Positions 9,505-18,799 are shown, counted from the first letter of the stretch. The stretch: DNA of 64,000 nt from Thiocapsa marina 5811 (GCF_000223985.1 NZ_AFWV01000021.1:20417-84416); one strand, 5' to 3'. Translations and numbers: made by a program. Notes: generated by a model not told the origin, from the sequence alone.

Positions 9505-10287
9505 TTACTCCACCACGTCGGCGAGCTTCATCGACACCCCGCGGTTGAGGATGAATTCCGCCCCGCGTCCGGCATCGACCTCGATCACCGGCAGCAGCTG
9601 CTCGGCCATGTCCAGATAGTAGTTCGCCAGACGATCCATTGCCCCGCCGACGCCTTGTGCCGAGGCGGCACTCAGGGCTTGGGGCGTGAGCATGGACTGG
9701 AACTGCAGGTCCGTGCCGGTGCCGGTGTTGACCGGGATCGTCGGCATCCGGTTGAAGATCTGCGAGAAGGACTGCAGAAACCCCGCCTGCAGTGCCTTGG
9801 CGAGCAGGACACCTTGTTTGGAGACCACCCGCCCGCGCACCCCGACCTTGCCGTCCTCGCCCACGGCGTAGCCGTCGATGGGGATCTCGATCACGCTGCC
9901 GTCGACTTGTGTCGAGGCGTTGGAGACGGTACTCACGACCGGGTCGGCAAAGGGCGTGACGATGCGGTTGAGGTGCCCGATGGCGATCTCGACCAGCACC
10001 GTGGTGCCCGGCGTGACGGTGAGGTTGCGCGGACCCAGCTCCAGGGTCACCGGCAAGTTCCCGCCGGTGCGCGGCGCCGGCGTGGCTCCGCCGCCCATGA
10101 CGGTGCGGATCAGGCCCTCGGGCGACGCCTCGGAGCGCGACGGCCGCAGGACCGAGGAGACGGCACTCGGCGTGCACCCTGCGTCGAGCAGCGTGCAGGG
10201 GACCGGGGGAATCTCGAAGGTCGGATCGGCTTGTGCGCTCGACGCGGCCAGGACGGCGACCAGGATGGAAAGACGTCGGGTGATCAT
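9505..10287 (-). pseudogene. TraK-TraB fusion, remnant of an F-type conjugation system
   Basis: The 260-residue frame starts with a signal peptide (ITRRLSILVAVLAASSAQA). Residues about 80-132 look like TraK, the secretin-like outer-membrane part of F-type type IV secretion (VEIAIGHLNRIVTPFADP). From about residue 136 the sequence changes to the C-terminal domain of TraB, the VirB10-like channel protein (DGYAVGEDGKVGVRGRVVSK, then LLAKALQAGFLQSF). Complete TraK and TraB are two separate, longer proteins in the order traK-traB, so an in-frame deletion that removed the end of traK and most of traB fits well. The junction is near base 9882. The fused frame is open but cannot perform either normal role. 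It overlaps traE by 4 bases. Confidence 0.7.
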
Positions 10288-10880
10288 GTGTTCGTGTCCT
10301 CGGGGTGGGCATCGCGCGCGCTGCGCGGATCGCCGCGATACACCTCCAGGTGGGTGATCAGCGGTCGGTAGTTGCGGAACTCGACCCGCAGCTCATAGGT
10401 GCGTCGGTTCAGCACGGGGGCGGCCGCCGGACCTTCGGTCTTGTGCTGTCCGGTGACGAAGACGGTGCGGGTGGCGGTGTCGTGGGCGATGGTTTGCGGG
10501 GCGAAGTGCATGGCGATGTTCTCGCGCTTGATCGCCTCGGTCTGATCGGCGATCGATTTCATGACTTCGCGGTGCAGGCCCCCGGAGAGCAGCGGATCCA
10601 GGACGCGCACTAGCCCGTCGACCGTGGTCGGGCCGACATTGCCGAGCAGCTGGGCGACGTAGACACCCCAGGACTCCTCGACGGCCTGGCTCGCGTACTC
10701 GCGCGCGATCGTGACCTCGCCTTCCAACACCGGCGGGACCAGCACCACGGTGCGCTCGACTTGGCCGACCAGTCCGACCAGGATCAGGTTGGAGGCGACC
10801 AGGACCAGCACCGTGATGCGCCAGACGCGGTTCTCGAGTGTCGTGCCGCGCCAGGTGGAGAGAAAGTCGCCGAGGGTCAT
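10284..10880 (-). CDS. traE: TraE-like type IV secretion protein
   Basis: The 198-residue product begins at the ATG at 10880 (MTLGDFLSTWRGTTLENRVWR). One membrane helix at about residues 20-42 (ITVLVLVASNLILVGLVGQV) is followed by a periplasmic domain, the layout of TraE, the VirB8-like core protein of F-type conjugation machines. The start overlaps the end of traL by 4 bases and its stop overlaps the TraK-TraB fusion by 4 bases, so this is a relic of a translationally coupled tra operon (L-E-K-B). The rest of the tra genes are not present in the window, so transfer is not expected. Confidence 0.75.
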   Translation of the reverse strand: MTLGDFLSTWRGTTLENRVWRITVLVLVASNLILVGLVGQVERTVVLVPPVLEGEVTIAREYASQAVEESWGVYVAQLLGNVGPTTVDGLVRVLDPLLSGGLHREVMKSIADQTEAIKRENIAMHFAPQTIAHDTATRTVFVTGQHKTEGPAAAPVLNRRTYELRVEFRNYRPLITHLEVYRGDPRSARDAHPEDTNT

Positions 10881-11158
10881 GGCACGTAGTGCCGTGCGAA
10901 GGGGTTGGGCGTGGAGCGTGCCCCGAGCGGCATGAGGCCGAACCAGTAGATCAGATGCAGCGCGTAGCCGTCGGCTTGGCGGTCGCGAAACCGCCGGTAA
11001 CCGTGCGAGAGCAGGGCGCCGAGCAGCAGGGCGATGACGAGCTGTCCGGCGAGGATGCCGGCGACGAGCGCCAGCACCAGCGGCATCAGATCGTCCATGT
11101 GCCACAACAGCAGCGTGGGCGGTTCGTCGATGTGGTGGGGAAGGTCGAGGGTCTCCAT
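10877..11158 (-). CDS. traL: TraL-like pilus assembly protein
   Basis: The 93-residue product starts at the ATG at 11158 (METLDLPHHIDEPPTLLLW). The family pattern is present: an N-terminal segment with IDEPPTLLLW, two close hydrophobic segments at about residues 20-52 (MPLVLALVAGILAGQLVIAL and onwards), and a GYRRF motif. TraL is a small inner-membrane protein of the F-type type IV secretion channel. It is the first gene of a three-gene tra remnant. The next gene upstream is the unrelated, opposite-strand tacA. Confidence 0.75.
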   Translation of the reverse strand: METLDLPHHIDEPPTLLLWHMDDLMPLVLALVAGILAGQLVIALLLGALLSHGYRRFRDRQADGYALHLIYWFGLMPLGARSTPNPFARHYVP

Positions 11159-11310
11159 CGGGGGCCTGTGGCGCGGTCTTCGCGTGAGCGCATGGTGCGT
11201 CACGCCAAAGCGGCCGACTACGGCGATAACCCTCCGAAAGCATACGCTTAGCCGCAGGGGGAACAGCGTCGCGTCCGCCGTCACGGCGAGGAGGTGTCGC
11301 GACCCCGCGG

Positions 11311-11340
11311 TTTACAATGTACGGATGAGTTACGTACGAT
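11311..11340 (+). promoter_or_regulatory. candidate tacA-tacT operator/promoter
   Basis: The stretch upstream of tacA contains TGTACG and CGTACG half-sites separated by about ten bases (11319-11324 and 11333-11338). DUF1778-type antitoxins are ribbon-helix-helix proteins that repress their own operon through inverted repeats of this kind. Position and symmetry support the call; binding is inferred. Confidence 0.4.
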
Positions 11341-11362
11341 TATTGAAGAAACCGAGGACACC

Positions 11363-11644
11363 ATGATGCCGAGAGAAACGATCCGCACCGCCCGCTTCGA
11401 GGCCCGGGTATCGCCCGAGGTGCTGGCCGTCGTCAGGCGCGCCGCCGAGCTCCAGGGACGCAGTGTCAGCGATTTTGTCGTCGACGCCGCTCGGGACGCG
11501 GCCCATCGCGCCATCGAGGAGGCCTGCATCATCCGACTGTCGGTCGAGGATCAGCATCGGTTCGCGGAGGCGTTGCTGAACCCGGAACCGCTCACGCCAT
11601 CGATGGAGCGCGCCGTCGCGCGTTACCTTCGCCTGAACGCGTAA
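11363..11644 (+). CDS. tacA: DUF1778 antitoxin (TacA-like)
   Basis: The 93-residue protein has an N-terminal ribbon-helix-helix domain (RTARFEARVSPEVLAVVRRA and GRSVSDFVVDAARDAAH), followed by a C-terminal tail (FAEALLNPEPLTPSMERAV) that in this family wraps around and neutralises the GNAT toxin. The ATG at 11363 follows a GAGGA motif; a second ATG comes directly after. The toxin gene starts 5 bases after the stop. The operon is probably autorepressed from the inverted repeat upstream. The module is intact and may stabilise the surrounding mobile region. Confidence 0.88.
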   Translation: MMPRETIRTARFEARVSPEVLAVVRRAAELQGRSVSDFVVDAARDAAHRAIEEACIIRLSVEDQHRFAEALLNPEPLTPSMERAVARYLRLNA

Positions 11645-11649
11645 CGCTC

Positions 11650-12162
11650 GTGGTCGGAGACGGATTTCATATCGAGCTTCTCGGAGCGCAGGATCGCGGG
11701 GCCTTTTGCAGCGGCGTCGACGCACTGGATCGGTATTTCAGAGAACGCGTGACGCAGGACGTCCGGCGTCGCGTGAGCAACTGCTTTGTGTTGCTGGACG
11801 CCGAAAACCAGATCGCCGGTTACTACACCTTTGCGGCGGCGGGCATCCTGCTGGCGGACTTGCCCGAGAGCCTGGCCAAGCGTTTGCCGCGTTACCCATC
11901 ACTCTCTGCCGGACTGATCGGGCGCTTGGCCGTCGAGCGTCGTTATCAACGTCGGGGGCTGGGTGCACTCCTTGTCGTCGATGCCGTTGCCCGCGCATTA
12001 CGGGCAGAACCGGCGATCTATGCGCTTGTCGTGGACGCAAAGGACGATCACGCGGCCGCGTTCTATGCTCGCCTGGGGTTTCATCGCTTTACAAGCCAAT
12101 CCAAGCGTCTCTTTATCCCGATCGGCGAGATTGCAAAGCGACTTTCAGGACAGGGAGAGTGA
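11650..12162 (+). CDS. tacT: GNAT-family toxin (TacT-like)
   Basis: The 170-residue protein is a GNAT acetyltransferase of the toxin type. Toxins of this family acetylate the amino acid on charged tRNAs and so stop translation. The protein shows GAFCSGVDALDRYF near the start and LGRLAVERRYQRRGLGALLV, which contains the acetyl-CoA-binding Q/RxxGxG/A loop, followed by DAKDDHAAAFYARLGF. It starts at a GTG 5 bases after tacA. A Tyr in AAAFYARLGF is the residue usually placed at the active site. It appears complete. Confidence 0.87.
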   Translation: MVGDGFHIELLGAQDRGAFCSGVDALDRYFRERVTQDVRRRVSNCFVLLDAENQIAGYYTFAAAGILLADLPESLAKRLPRYPSLSAGLIGRLAVERRYQRRGLGALLVVDAVARALRAEPAIYALVVDAKDDHAAAFYARLGFHRFTSQSKRLFIPIGEIAKRLSGQGE

Positions 12163-12242
12163 CCATCGCGATCTACGCCTCGGATGGATCCCGAATGGGT
12201 ACGGGATCACAGGTTGAGTGAGGTTCCCTCGGTTTTTCGTCT

Positions 12243-12385
12243 TCCAAGGGCAGGGGTGCATGGGGCCTGCTTTTCGACTTCTCGAGGGCCGGTCAGAAAT
12301 CGCATCGGGGAAGTGTAACCGAGGGTGAAATGCAGACGTTTGCGCTTGTAGAACAACTCGATGTGCTCGAAGGCGGTGTGCTCCG
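12243..12385 (-). pseudogene. remnant of an IS3-family transposase (OrfB 3' end)
   Basis: Only the last part of an IS3 OrfB is recognisable: AFEHIELFYKRKRLHFTLGY followed by TSPMRF, the standard end of the integrase domain. The rest of the transposase and both IS ends are missing. Nothing else is identifiable between tacT and the next gene. Confidence 0.7.
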
Positions 12386-12467
12386 GTGGCGGGTCGATAC
12401 CGCCCGGCAGTGGCGTGCGGCGCTCGCGCACTGAGGCGCCGGTGGCGGGCGGAGCTTAGGCGCGGAC

Positions 12468-12923
12468 ATGGAAGGCTACTTCGGACTCTTCAGTGCAGCC
12501 TTCATTGCCGCGACCCTGCTGCCGTTCTACTCGGAGCTCGCGTTGGTGGGGTTGCTGGCAGCCGGCTACGATGCGTGGCCGTTGTGGTTCTGGGCCACCG
12601 CGGGCAATACCTTGGGGGCGGTCGTGAACTACGTGCTGGGCCGCTGGCTGATGCACTGGCAGGACCGGCCCTGGTTCCCGTTCAAGCGCTCGCAGATCGG
12701 CCCCGCCGAGCGCTGGTATGCCCGCTGGGGCATCTGGTCGCTGCTCTTGGCCTGGCTGCCGGTCGGGGGCGATGCGCTGACCTTCATCGCCGGGCTGATG
12801 CGCGCGCCGTTCTGGCTGTTCTGCGTGCTCACCGCGGCGGGCAAGGGCGGGCGGTATGCGGTGGTGCTGGCGCTCTATGCGCTGGGTTCGGGGCCGCTGG
12901 GTCTTGAGCCGGCGACGCAGTAA
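12468..12923 (+). CDS. YqaA-like (DedA/VTT superfamily) membrane protein
   Basis: This 151-residue membrane protein matches YqaA, a short member of the VTT/DedA superfamily. It has the starting pattern MEGYFGLFSAAFIAATLLPF, the conserved GNTLGAVVNYVLGR helix and a later pair LLLAWLPVGGDALTFIAGLMR. Members are linked to lipid scrambling and membrane homeostasis; the exact role of YqaA is unknown. The gene stands alone on its strand between an IS3 scrap and an exported small protein. Confidence 0.75.
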   Translation: MEGYFGLFSAAFIAATLLPFYSELALVGLLAAGYDAWPLWFWATAGNTLGAVVNYVLGRWLMHWQDRPWFPFKRSQIGPAERWYARWGIWSLLLAWLPVGGDALTFIAGLMRAPFWLFCVLTAAGKGGRYAVVLALYALGSGPLGLEPATQ

Positions 12924-13173
12924 GCGCCTGGCGCCGACGACCGGCGCTTGCCGAGTGCTGCTGCGGATGGCCGGGACGGCCGTCCCGAGCCGCTCGCATG
13001 TTTCGCGGTCTCGAAGCTTTTGATCCGCAGTCTTTCGGGCATCACGAGCGCGTTTGGTTGCCGACCCCAATGAGAGAAACCGCGCTTGACCTTGCCGACG
13101 GGACGTGTCCTGCACTTGACGAACGCCTTGCGCCGGTGTCTGCTTCATTGATCGACCAAACAGGTATGCCGAT

Positions 13174-13659
13174 ATGACGCGATACTTCGCCATCCTCGTT
13201 CTCGGGGTTCTCGTCGTCTTTGCGGGACAAGTCGGCGCGGTTCTGCCGCCGGATGCGGTGGATGGGCTCAAGGAAGACGCCGCGGCGGTGCTCGAGGTGA
13301 AGGTGTTGGAGGTGCAGAGCGCTGCGGATCAAACGGGGCGCTTCGACATCGTCTATCGGGTGGAGGTCGTCTCCGTGCTGCGATCGACCACAAGGGTGGA
13401 GCCGGGCGAGACCATCCTGGTGCGCTCTTACGGCGTAAGCCAGGCACTCCTCGACCGCGGCTTCGTCGGACCCAAGATCCCGGCCCTCTTGGAGGCGGGC
13501 TGGATCGGCACGGTTTACCTCGACCCCGATCCGCAGGCCTCCGGCCTCGACGCCGGGCGCCGGTTCGTGATCGCCGCACACGGCGACAGCTTTGTCGAGC
13601 TGCCGCAGGGTCCGCCCTCGCTGGAATACACCGTGATGCCGCCCGAAGGCAATCGGTGA
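13174..13659 (+). CDS. exported hypothetical protein
   Basis: The 161-residue protein has a clear signal peptide (TRYFAILVLGVLVVFAGQVGA) and a mature domain predicted to be beta-rich, with VYRVEVVSVLRS and GETILVRSYG. The pattern resembles periplasmic proteins of unknown function with an OB- or Ig-like fold. There are no Cys pairs or heme motifs. A 35-codon frame (13070-13177) ends over its start codon; I do not consider that a proven gene. Confidence 0.6.
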   Translation: MTRYFAILVLGVLVVFAGQVGAVLPPDAVDGLKEDAAAVLEVKVLEVQSAADQTGRFDIVYRVEVVSVLRSTTRVEPGETILVRSYGVSQALLDRGFVGPKIPALLEAGWIGTVYLDPDPQASGLDAGRRFVIAAHGDSFVELPQGPPSLEYTVMPPEGNR

Positions 13660-13808
13660 GTCGACCGCCGCTCCGGGGCCCGACCGCAACCCCGACGGGT
13701 CGGGTCGATGCCGAAATCCCGAGTGGCCGAGCCGTGAGAGTCAGGCTGCGCACGGGAGACAACCGCGTGCTCAAACCCGAGGGAAACGGTTGATCTACCC
13801 CGCGGACC

Positions 13809-14195
13809 TCAAAGCGTTTCCCGTGCGGTTAGGCCCGGCCGCTCCAGTCCGACTCGCCAGTCCTCCACGAATGTCTCGATCGACTCGATGAAGTCCGGAT
13901 CGTGCTCGGTCCGGTTGATGGTGCAATGCACGATCACCGCGTCCGACTCCGCCGTCACGGTCCAAGCCAGCGCGTTCGGGCAGCCGGGGAGGGTGAAGCG
14001 CACGCCGCCGCGGATCGGCTCGCGGCGCACCTCGAACTGCCCCCACAGGCAGTAAATCTCGCCCGCATCGAGATCCTCCCGCCAGTCCAGGACCCGATCG
14101 ATCGCGTCGCAGCAATCGGCGAGCCGCGGTCCCGTGATCCGATCGCGCAGCTGATCAGGGGTGGCGAGAAGGCGGGCGGTGGCGAAAAACTCCAT
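13809..14195 (-). CDS. hypothetical protein, about 128 aa
   Basis: The ATG at 14195 (MEFFATARLLATPDQLRDRI) was chosen over the longer frame because the upstream residues look non-coding. The protein is soluble and acidic, and it has a central segment GEIYCLWGQFEVRREPIRGG followed by a beta-rich part ending in EDWRVGLERP. I do not recognise the family. It lies tail-to-tail with the exported hypothetical gene to its left and upstream of a sensor kinase gene on the same strand. Confidence 0.6.
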   Translation of the reverse strand: MEFFATARLLATPDQLRDRITGPRLADCCDAIDRVLDWREDLDAGEIYCLWGQFEVRREPIRGGVRFTLPGCPNALAWTVTAESDAVIVHCTINRTEHDPDFIESIETFVEDWRVGLERPGLTARETL

Positions 14196-14387
14196 GCGTA
14201 AGGCTCCTGTCACGAGACGGCGGGATGTTCGGCGTTGCGACCCGGCGAGAATCGCATTGTCTGCGCGCGTGCCGCATCCGGCAGTCTTGATGGGGGCGTT
14301 CACTCCGGCGTTAAACCGCGTCCAGAGCGAGATGCCTTAAATCGCGTCGACTCAAACGGTCGTCAAGTCTGCCGGGGCCGATCCCGT

Positions 14388-16367
14388 CTAAAAACACGGC
14401 ACACCGTGGTGGGCGTGGTCTAAGACCGGAAAGTTCAGTCGGACCTCCGTGCCCCTCGAGAGATCCGAATGGATGCGCATCTCCCCGCCGTGCTGCTCGA
14501 CGAGTCGCCGCACGATGGCGAGGCCCAGCCCGGTCCCGTTGGTCTTGGTGCTGAAGAAGGGCTCGGTCAGACGTGCGAGCAGGTGCGCCGGGATCGGCTC
14601 GCCGCCGTTGTGCACGCGCAGCAAGATGCGCTGCTCCGGCGGCTGCAACTCGATGCTCCAAGTCACCGGCGTGCCCTCGGGTGCGGCCTGACAGGCGTTG
14701 TCGGTGAGGTTGACGAGGATCTGTCGCAGGCGATCCGCGTCCGCGAGGATCCGAACGGCTGCCGGTGTCGAGTCGATGCGGACCGGGTGTCGTCGGTCGC
14801 CGTCGGCATAGCCCGAAACGAAGTCGGCGAGTGTCGAGACCAGATCAACCGGCTGCAGATCCAGGCTCAGCGGCTTGGCGTAGAGGAGCATGTCTTCGAG
14901 CAGGCGCCGCATCCGCTCGGCCTCGCCCGAGGCCAGCGCGATGCGCCGCTGCGCGCGCTCCTCGAGCGGGAGTCCGGCGAGCGACTCCAACGCCATGGAC
15001 ACCGTCGTGAGCGGGGTGCGCAGCTCGTGGGCGATGCCCGAGGCGAACTCCCCGATGGCCGCAAGGCGGCTCTGCTCGGCGAAGCGGGCAGTGCGCCCGA
15101 ACGCCTGGGTCAGGAGCTGCGCGATGTTGCCCAAGAGGCGCCGCCGAGCGGCATCGAAGCCCTCGGGGCGACGGGTCGCAAACACCACCACCGCCGGGAC
15201 GGGCGTCTGCGTCTGCGCGGTGAGCGGCAGGAAGATCGCGTCCCGCATACCGAGCGCGACCAGGTGAGCGAGAAACTCGTAGGCCGGATTCTCGCGCACC
15301 CGGGCGACGGCATCGGCGACATGGATGGGTGCGGCCTCCGCCAGTGCGGACTCGAGCAGCGTGCCCTGCAAGCGGTAAAGCCGTCGATCGCTCGGCTGCG
15401 GCCCGCCGTCCAGCCAGCCGGTCTCCACGCGCGCGTTGGCGCGGGCATCGTCGATGAAGACGACCCCGATCCAGTCGAATCCGAGTAGATCCCGAAACTC
15501 GCCGCTCAAGAACCCCAGAAGCTCGTCGAGATCGCTGCCCTGCTGCAGGCGGCGAATGAGCTGGTGCAGCAGATCGAGCCGTACCGAGAGGCGATTGAAG
15601 CTGCCGGTCAGCTCCCGGATCTCGGTGCTGCCCTCGACCGGCGTGCGATGCCCGAAATCGCCGTCGGCGACGCGTTGGAAGCCGGCGATGGTGCGGCGCA
15701 GCGGTGCGAGCACGCGGTAGCGCAGGATCAGCAGTAAGGCGGCCGCGACCAGGACCACCACGACCGCCAGACCGAGCGCGCCTTGGACGACCTTGCGATA
15801 CTCGCTCGCGGTCCAGTCGCGCAGGGCCCGTGTCAGCCTTGCGGTGGCATCGCCGAGGACGGCATGCTCGGCGATGGCGTGCTCGGCCGCCCATTCCAGA
15901 CGCGGCTCCTCGGTGTCCTCGCCGATCGCCTCGAAGAGTGCGCCACGCCAGGTCTTCCAGGCCTGCTCCAAGTCCCGGATGGCGAGCGTCACGCCGGTGC
16001 CCAGGCGCGGCATCATCCAGGGCAACGGGGTCGGCACCTCGTGGCTGAAGTCGCCCTTCATGAAGGCATCGACGACCTGATCGAAGGTCGCGACGTGGGT
16101 GGTCAGATCCCGGTAGTAGAGTCGGACATCGCGGTAGTAGGTGGGATAGTCGCGCGGGGCGTTTTGCTTGTAATTCATCGCCTGCGCGTGGATCTGCTCG
16201 GCGGCGAGCTCGAGCTGCCCGGCGATCTCGACCAGGGCGTCGTAGGCCAACTGGCGCTGAAAGGCGCCGACGGCATAGAGACCCGCACCGGCAAAGAGCA
16301 GCACCAGAGCGAGGAAGCCGGCGGTGAGCTGAAAGCCGAGGCTGGAGAGGCGCTGAGAAAGGGTCAT
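14388..16367 (-). CDS. membrane sensor histidine kinase (HAMP-GAF-HisKA-HATPase)
   Basis: The 659-residue protein has two membrane helices (residues about 12-33 and 196-218) around a helical periplasmic sensor domain. A HAMP domain (FQRVADGDFGHRTPVEG), a GAF-like domain (about 285-430) and a kinase core follow. The phosphorylated His is in GIAHELRTPLTTVSMALESL. The N box is NLTDNACQAAPEG, and the F/G2 region is PFFSTKTNGTGLGLAIVRRL. It is therefore an active-looking kinase. No response regulator gene lies next to it, so it is an orphan kinase in this window and its signal is unknown. Confidence 0.9.
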   Translation of the reverse strand: MTLSQRLSSLGFQLTAGFLALVLLFAGAGLYAVGAFQRQLAYDALVEIAGQLELAAEQIHAQAMNYKQNAPRDYPTYYRDVRLYYRDLTTHVATFDQVVDAFMKGDFSHEVPTPLPWMMPRLGTGVTLAIRDLEQAWKTWRGALFEAIGEDTEEPRLEWAAEHAIAEHAVLGDATARLTRALRDWTASEYRKVVQGALGLAVVVVLVAAALLLILRYRVLAPLRRTIAGFQRVADGDFGHRTPVEGSTEIRELTGSFNRLSVRLDLLHQLIRRLQQGSDLDELLGFLSGEFRDLLGFDWIGVVFIDDARANARVETGWLDGGPQPSDRRLYRLQGTLLESALAEAAPIHVADAVARVRENPAYEFLAHLVALGMRDAIFLPLTAQTQTPVPAVVVFATRRPEGFDAARRRLLGNIAQLLTQAFGRTARFAEQSRLAAIGEFASGIAHELRTPLTTVSMALESLAGLPLEERAQRRIALASGEAERMRRLLEDMLLYAKPLSLDLQPVDLVSTLADFVSGYADGDRRHPVRIDSTPAAVRILADADRLRQILVNLTDNACQAAPEGTPVTWSIELQPPEQRILLRVHNGGEPIPAHLLARLTEPFFSTKTNGTGLGLAIVRRLVEQHGGEMRIHSDLSRGTEVRLNFPVLDHAHHGVPCF

Positions 16368-16472
16368 TGTCGAGGATGGCTCCCCAGGCGCGGCACGCGA
16401 TGTTTTTGGATGGAATCGGCCTCGGCAGACTTGACGAACGCTCGAGTCGGAGCGGGGATGCCGACGCCTCGC

Positions 16473-17255
16473 TCAGAGCATTGTCCCGAGCAAAACCCCC
16501 CTGGTGCGCAGATCTTCCATCAATCCCGCCCCGAAGGCGATGACCTGATCCGGATCCGGATGGCCGAGCTCCGCTGCGATGCGCACGAGCACCTCGCGCC
16601 CGGTCGCGTGGCGCGTCTGCTCGTCGAGCAGGATCAACAGGCGCTGTGTCACGGCGTTGATCTCGAGGAAGGCGATGTCGTCGCCCGGCGTACGATAGAC
16701 CACCAGATGGGTCGGCTGGTCCGGGGGTGCATCCGGTCGGCAGTCCGGCCCGATGCGATGGACCGGGAAGCGATAGCTGAGATTCCAGGCCAGCGGCGAG
16801 ACCACGGGGCACCCCTCGAGCAGGTCGCCGCTCGGATCGATACAGGCTCGATCCGGCTCGGCGTCGCTGATCTGCAAGGCCAGCTCGACCCATTCGTAGT
16901 GCGCCAGCTCCAGAAGAAAGGGCGGATCCCGAGGATTATCCGCGCGCGAGGTTTGCAAAAAGTCTAGAAACTCCTGTCCCAGCTCGAGGAAAAGCGGCGT
17001 CTTTGCGCGATGACGGACGAAGAAGTCCCGGATCAGGTCGTCCCAGTGCGCGTCGGGAAGGATCCGACGAATCACCGGAAAGTTGCCCGCGAGCAAGGCA
17101 GAGGCGTTGTTGAACACCAGGTCGCGATAGATCGCCATGCGGCGATCCTCGACATCCTCGGGTTTCGGGACCCGTGTCGGATCGCGCAGATGGGCGGCGA
17201 AGGCGCGCTGGCGTCGGATGAAATCGGGTTGAACGACATCGGCGTGCTCAGGCAT
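16473..17255 (-). CDS. hvfC: HvfC/DUF2063 partner protein
   Basis: The 260-residue product starts at the ATG at 17255, inside the last bases of the DUF692 gene (8-base overlap), showing coupled translation. The N-terminal region has the DUF2063 pattern [15 protein letters not shown], then [20 protein letters not shown] with FPVIRRILP. Members of this family form a complex with a DUF692 (MNIO) enzyme, presenting the substrate peptide for modification of Cys residues, as MbnC does in methanobactin synthesis. Its neighbour hvfB supports that role. No precursor peptide gene was found next to it. Confidence 0.8.
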   Translation of the reverse strand: MPEHADVVQPDFIRRQRAFAAHLRDPTRVPKPEDVEDRRMAIYRDLVFNNASALLAGNFPVIRRILPDAHWDDLIRDFFVRHRAKTPLFLELGQEFLDFLQTSRADNPRDPPFLLELAHYEWVELALQISDAEPDRACIDPSGDLLEGCPVVSPLAWNLSYRFPVHRIGPDCRPDAPPDQPTHLVVYRTPGDDIAFLEINAVTQRLLILLDEQTRHATGREVLVRIAAELGHPDPDQVIAFGAGLMEDLRTRGVLLGTML

Positions 17256-18105
17256 CGGCCGCGCTCCGCGCCGATCGCGCCGCATGGGCCTGCTGGATCT
17301 GTTTGATCCGATCGACCTCGCGAACCAGCTCGTCGATTGGCGGGATGTTGAAGTCGCGCTCCAGGAGCGTCGGGAAGACCCCGAAGCGCGCATAGGCCAG
17401 ATCCAGCAGCTCCCACACCGGGTCGATGACGTCCGCGCCGTGGGTGTCGACCCGCAGATCCTCGGCCTCCACGTAGTGACCGGCGATGTGGCCGTAGCGG
17501 ATCCGCTCCCCCGGCAGGGCGCCCAGGAAGGCGAGCGGGTCATAGCCGTGGTTGACGGCGTTGACATGGATGTTGTTCACGTCGAGCAGCAGATCGCAGT
17601 CGGCTTCGGTCAGTACGGCGTTGATGAAGTCGATCTCGGACAGCTCTTGCCCCGGCGCGCCGTAGTAGGAAACGTTCTCCAGAGCGATGCGCCGCTCCAG
17701 GATCTCCTGCACCCGACGCACGCGTCCGGCGACATGCCGCACGGCATCTTCCGTGAAGGGGATGGGCAGAAGGTCGTAGAGATGGCCGTCGTCGGAGCAG
17801 TAGCTCAGATGCTCGGTGTAGGCGCGGATGCCGTGCTCATCCAGGAACGCCTTGACCTGCCGCACGAAGTGCAGGTCGAGCGGGGTCGGGGCGCCGATCG
17901 AGAGCGAGAGTCCGTGACAGACGAAGGGATGGCGCTCGGTGAGCGCGCGCAGGCGGCGCGCATTCACGCCGCCCATGCCGATCCAGTTTTCCGGGGCGAT
18001 CTCGTAGAAATCGACCTCTGCCGGAGACTGCTCCGCCAGTGCACTCAAAAAGGAGCGCCGCAGGCCGAGACCGGCGCCGTGAACGGGGTAGGGTTGTGGA
18101 GTCAT
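17248..18105 (-). CDS. hvfB: MNIO enzyme, DUF692 family (HvfB/MbnB-like)
   Basis: The 285-residue product starts at the ATG at 18105 ([20 protein letters not shown]). Members are multinuclear iron oxygenases that modify Cys residues of ribosomally made peptides. Conserved metal-ligand motifs are visible: [42 protein letters not shown] and LLERDFN. The TIM-barrel length is normal. It is coupled to hvfC by an 8-base overlap. The expected precursor (DUF2282-like, Cys-rich with signal peptide) and DoxX genes are missing nearby. Upstream lies a scrap of an ECF sigma factor, a gene often found in such operons, which suggests that the operon has been damaged. Confidence 0.85.
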   Translation of the reverse strand: MTPQPYPVHGAGLGLRRSFLSALAEQSPAEVDFYEIAPENWIGMGGVNARRLRALTERHPFVCHGLSLSIGAPTPLDLHFVRQVKAFLDEHGIRAYTEHLSYCSDDGHLYDLLPIPFTEDAVRHVAGRVRRVQEILERRIALENVSYYGAPGQELSEIDFINAVLTEADCDLLLDVNNIHVNAVNHGYDPLAFLGALPGERIRYGHIAGHYVEAEDLRVDTHGADVIDPVWELLDLAYARFGVFPTLLERDFNIPPIDELVREVDRIKQIQQAHAARSARSAADA

Positions 18106-18392
18106 GCCGTCAATGGGCTCCGGATGGGATCGTGATACGGATAGAGACCGCGCGATCGGAGGCGTTCTTTCGGTCGGGATCGACTCGACCGCCGCCGCGA
18201 CGATCTCTGCGAGCACGGTGTCGGCGCCATGTGTTCGGTGCTCCGGCCAGGACGGTCGTGTCGCCGCATCCCGAGTGTGCCTGATTCCGGGCACCACCTC
18301 CGGTGCCGTTCGGCAGACGGTTTCCAGTCGATCCGACAATAATCGTATCGGGGCCGGCTTGATCAAGACCGCATCGACGGCATCGGCCGGGC

Positions 18393-18540
18393 TCATCCCC
18401 GCTCCACCAAACGTGCGCGCAGCGTTTGGCGCGCGTTCTCGCGCCGCACGATCGTGAAGAGCCAGCCCTTCACGGCCTCGCGGTTCTGCGGTGTGTTCAG
18501 CGAGCGCCAGGCCCGCAGCAGCCCGCTGAATCGGTGGGCT
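18393..18540 (-). pseudogene. fragment of an ECF-type sigma factor
   Basis: The minus-strand frame reads [20 protein letters not shown] and [20 protein letters not shown], then stops at TGA 18393-18395. The pattern W....(T/I)VRREN is the sigma-2 region of ECF sigma factors. Only about 48 residues remain; the start and the DNA-binding sigma-4 region are missing. ECF sigma genes often accompany hvf-type operons, which supports the reading. Confidence 0.45.
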
Positions 18541-18669
18541 AAGCACATTCAACGCTTTGGTGGATAGAAATCCTCCGATCTGCCAACATCGTTTGCATCA
18601 CGCCATCTCGGCAGTCGAAGGCACCCCGTTGGAGAGCTTCATCCAGACCCACGAGGCGACGATGCGATC

Positions 18670-18795
18670 GTGATGCTCGACTTCGTGATCTGGGCTCAGC
18701 ACTTGTTGTTTCATGCCGTGCCCGCGCTGTGGCGACTGCACCGGGTCCATCATGCCGACCCGACTTACCCGATTCATTCAACCCTACGGAGACCA
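18670..18795 (+). pseudogene. fragment of a sterol desaturase/fatty-acid hydroxylase
   Basis: The residues LDFVIWAQHLLFHAVPALWR and LHRVHHAD match the His-box helix (HxxxH...HRxHH) of the membrane hydroxylase family. The protein breaks off after about 40 residues and the remaining His boxes are absent. It sits between the sigma fragment and the exported hydrolase. Confidence 0.55.
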
Positions 18796-18799
18796 ATGC

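Noticed and set aside
13070..13177. 35-codon frame ending over the start of the exported protein gene at 13174
   Set aside because: It could be a leader peptide, but it has no ribosome-binding site or conserved pattern and its codon use cannot be judged at this length.
17248..18552. Longer DUF692 frame starting at 18552
   Set aside because: The first 149 residues do not resemble the family and cross the sigma-factor scrap; the ATG at 18105 gives the normal DUF692 start.
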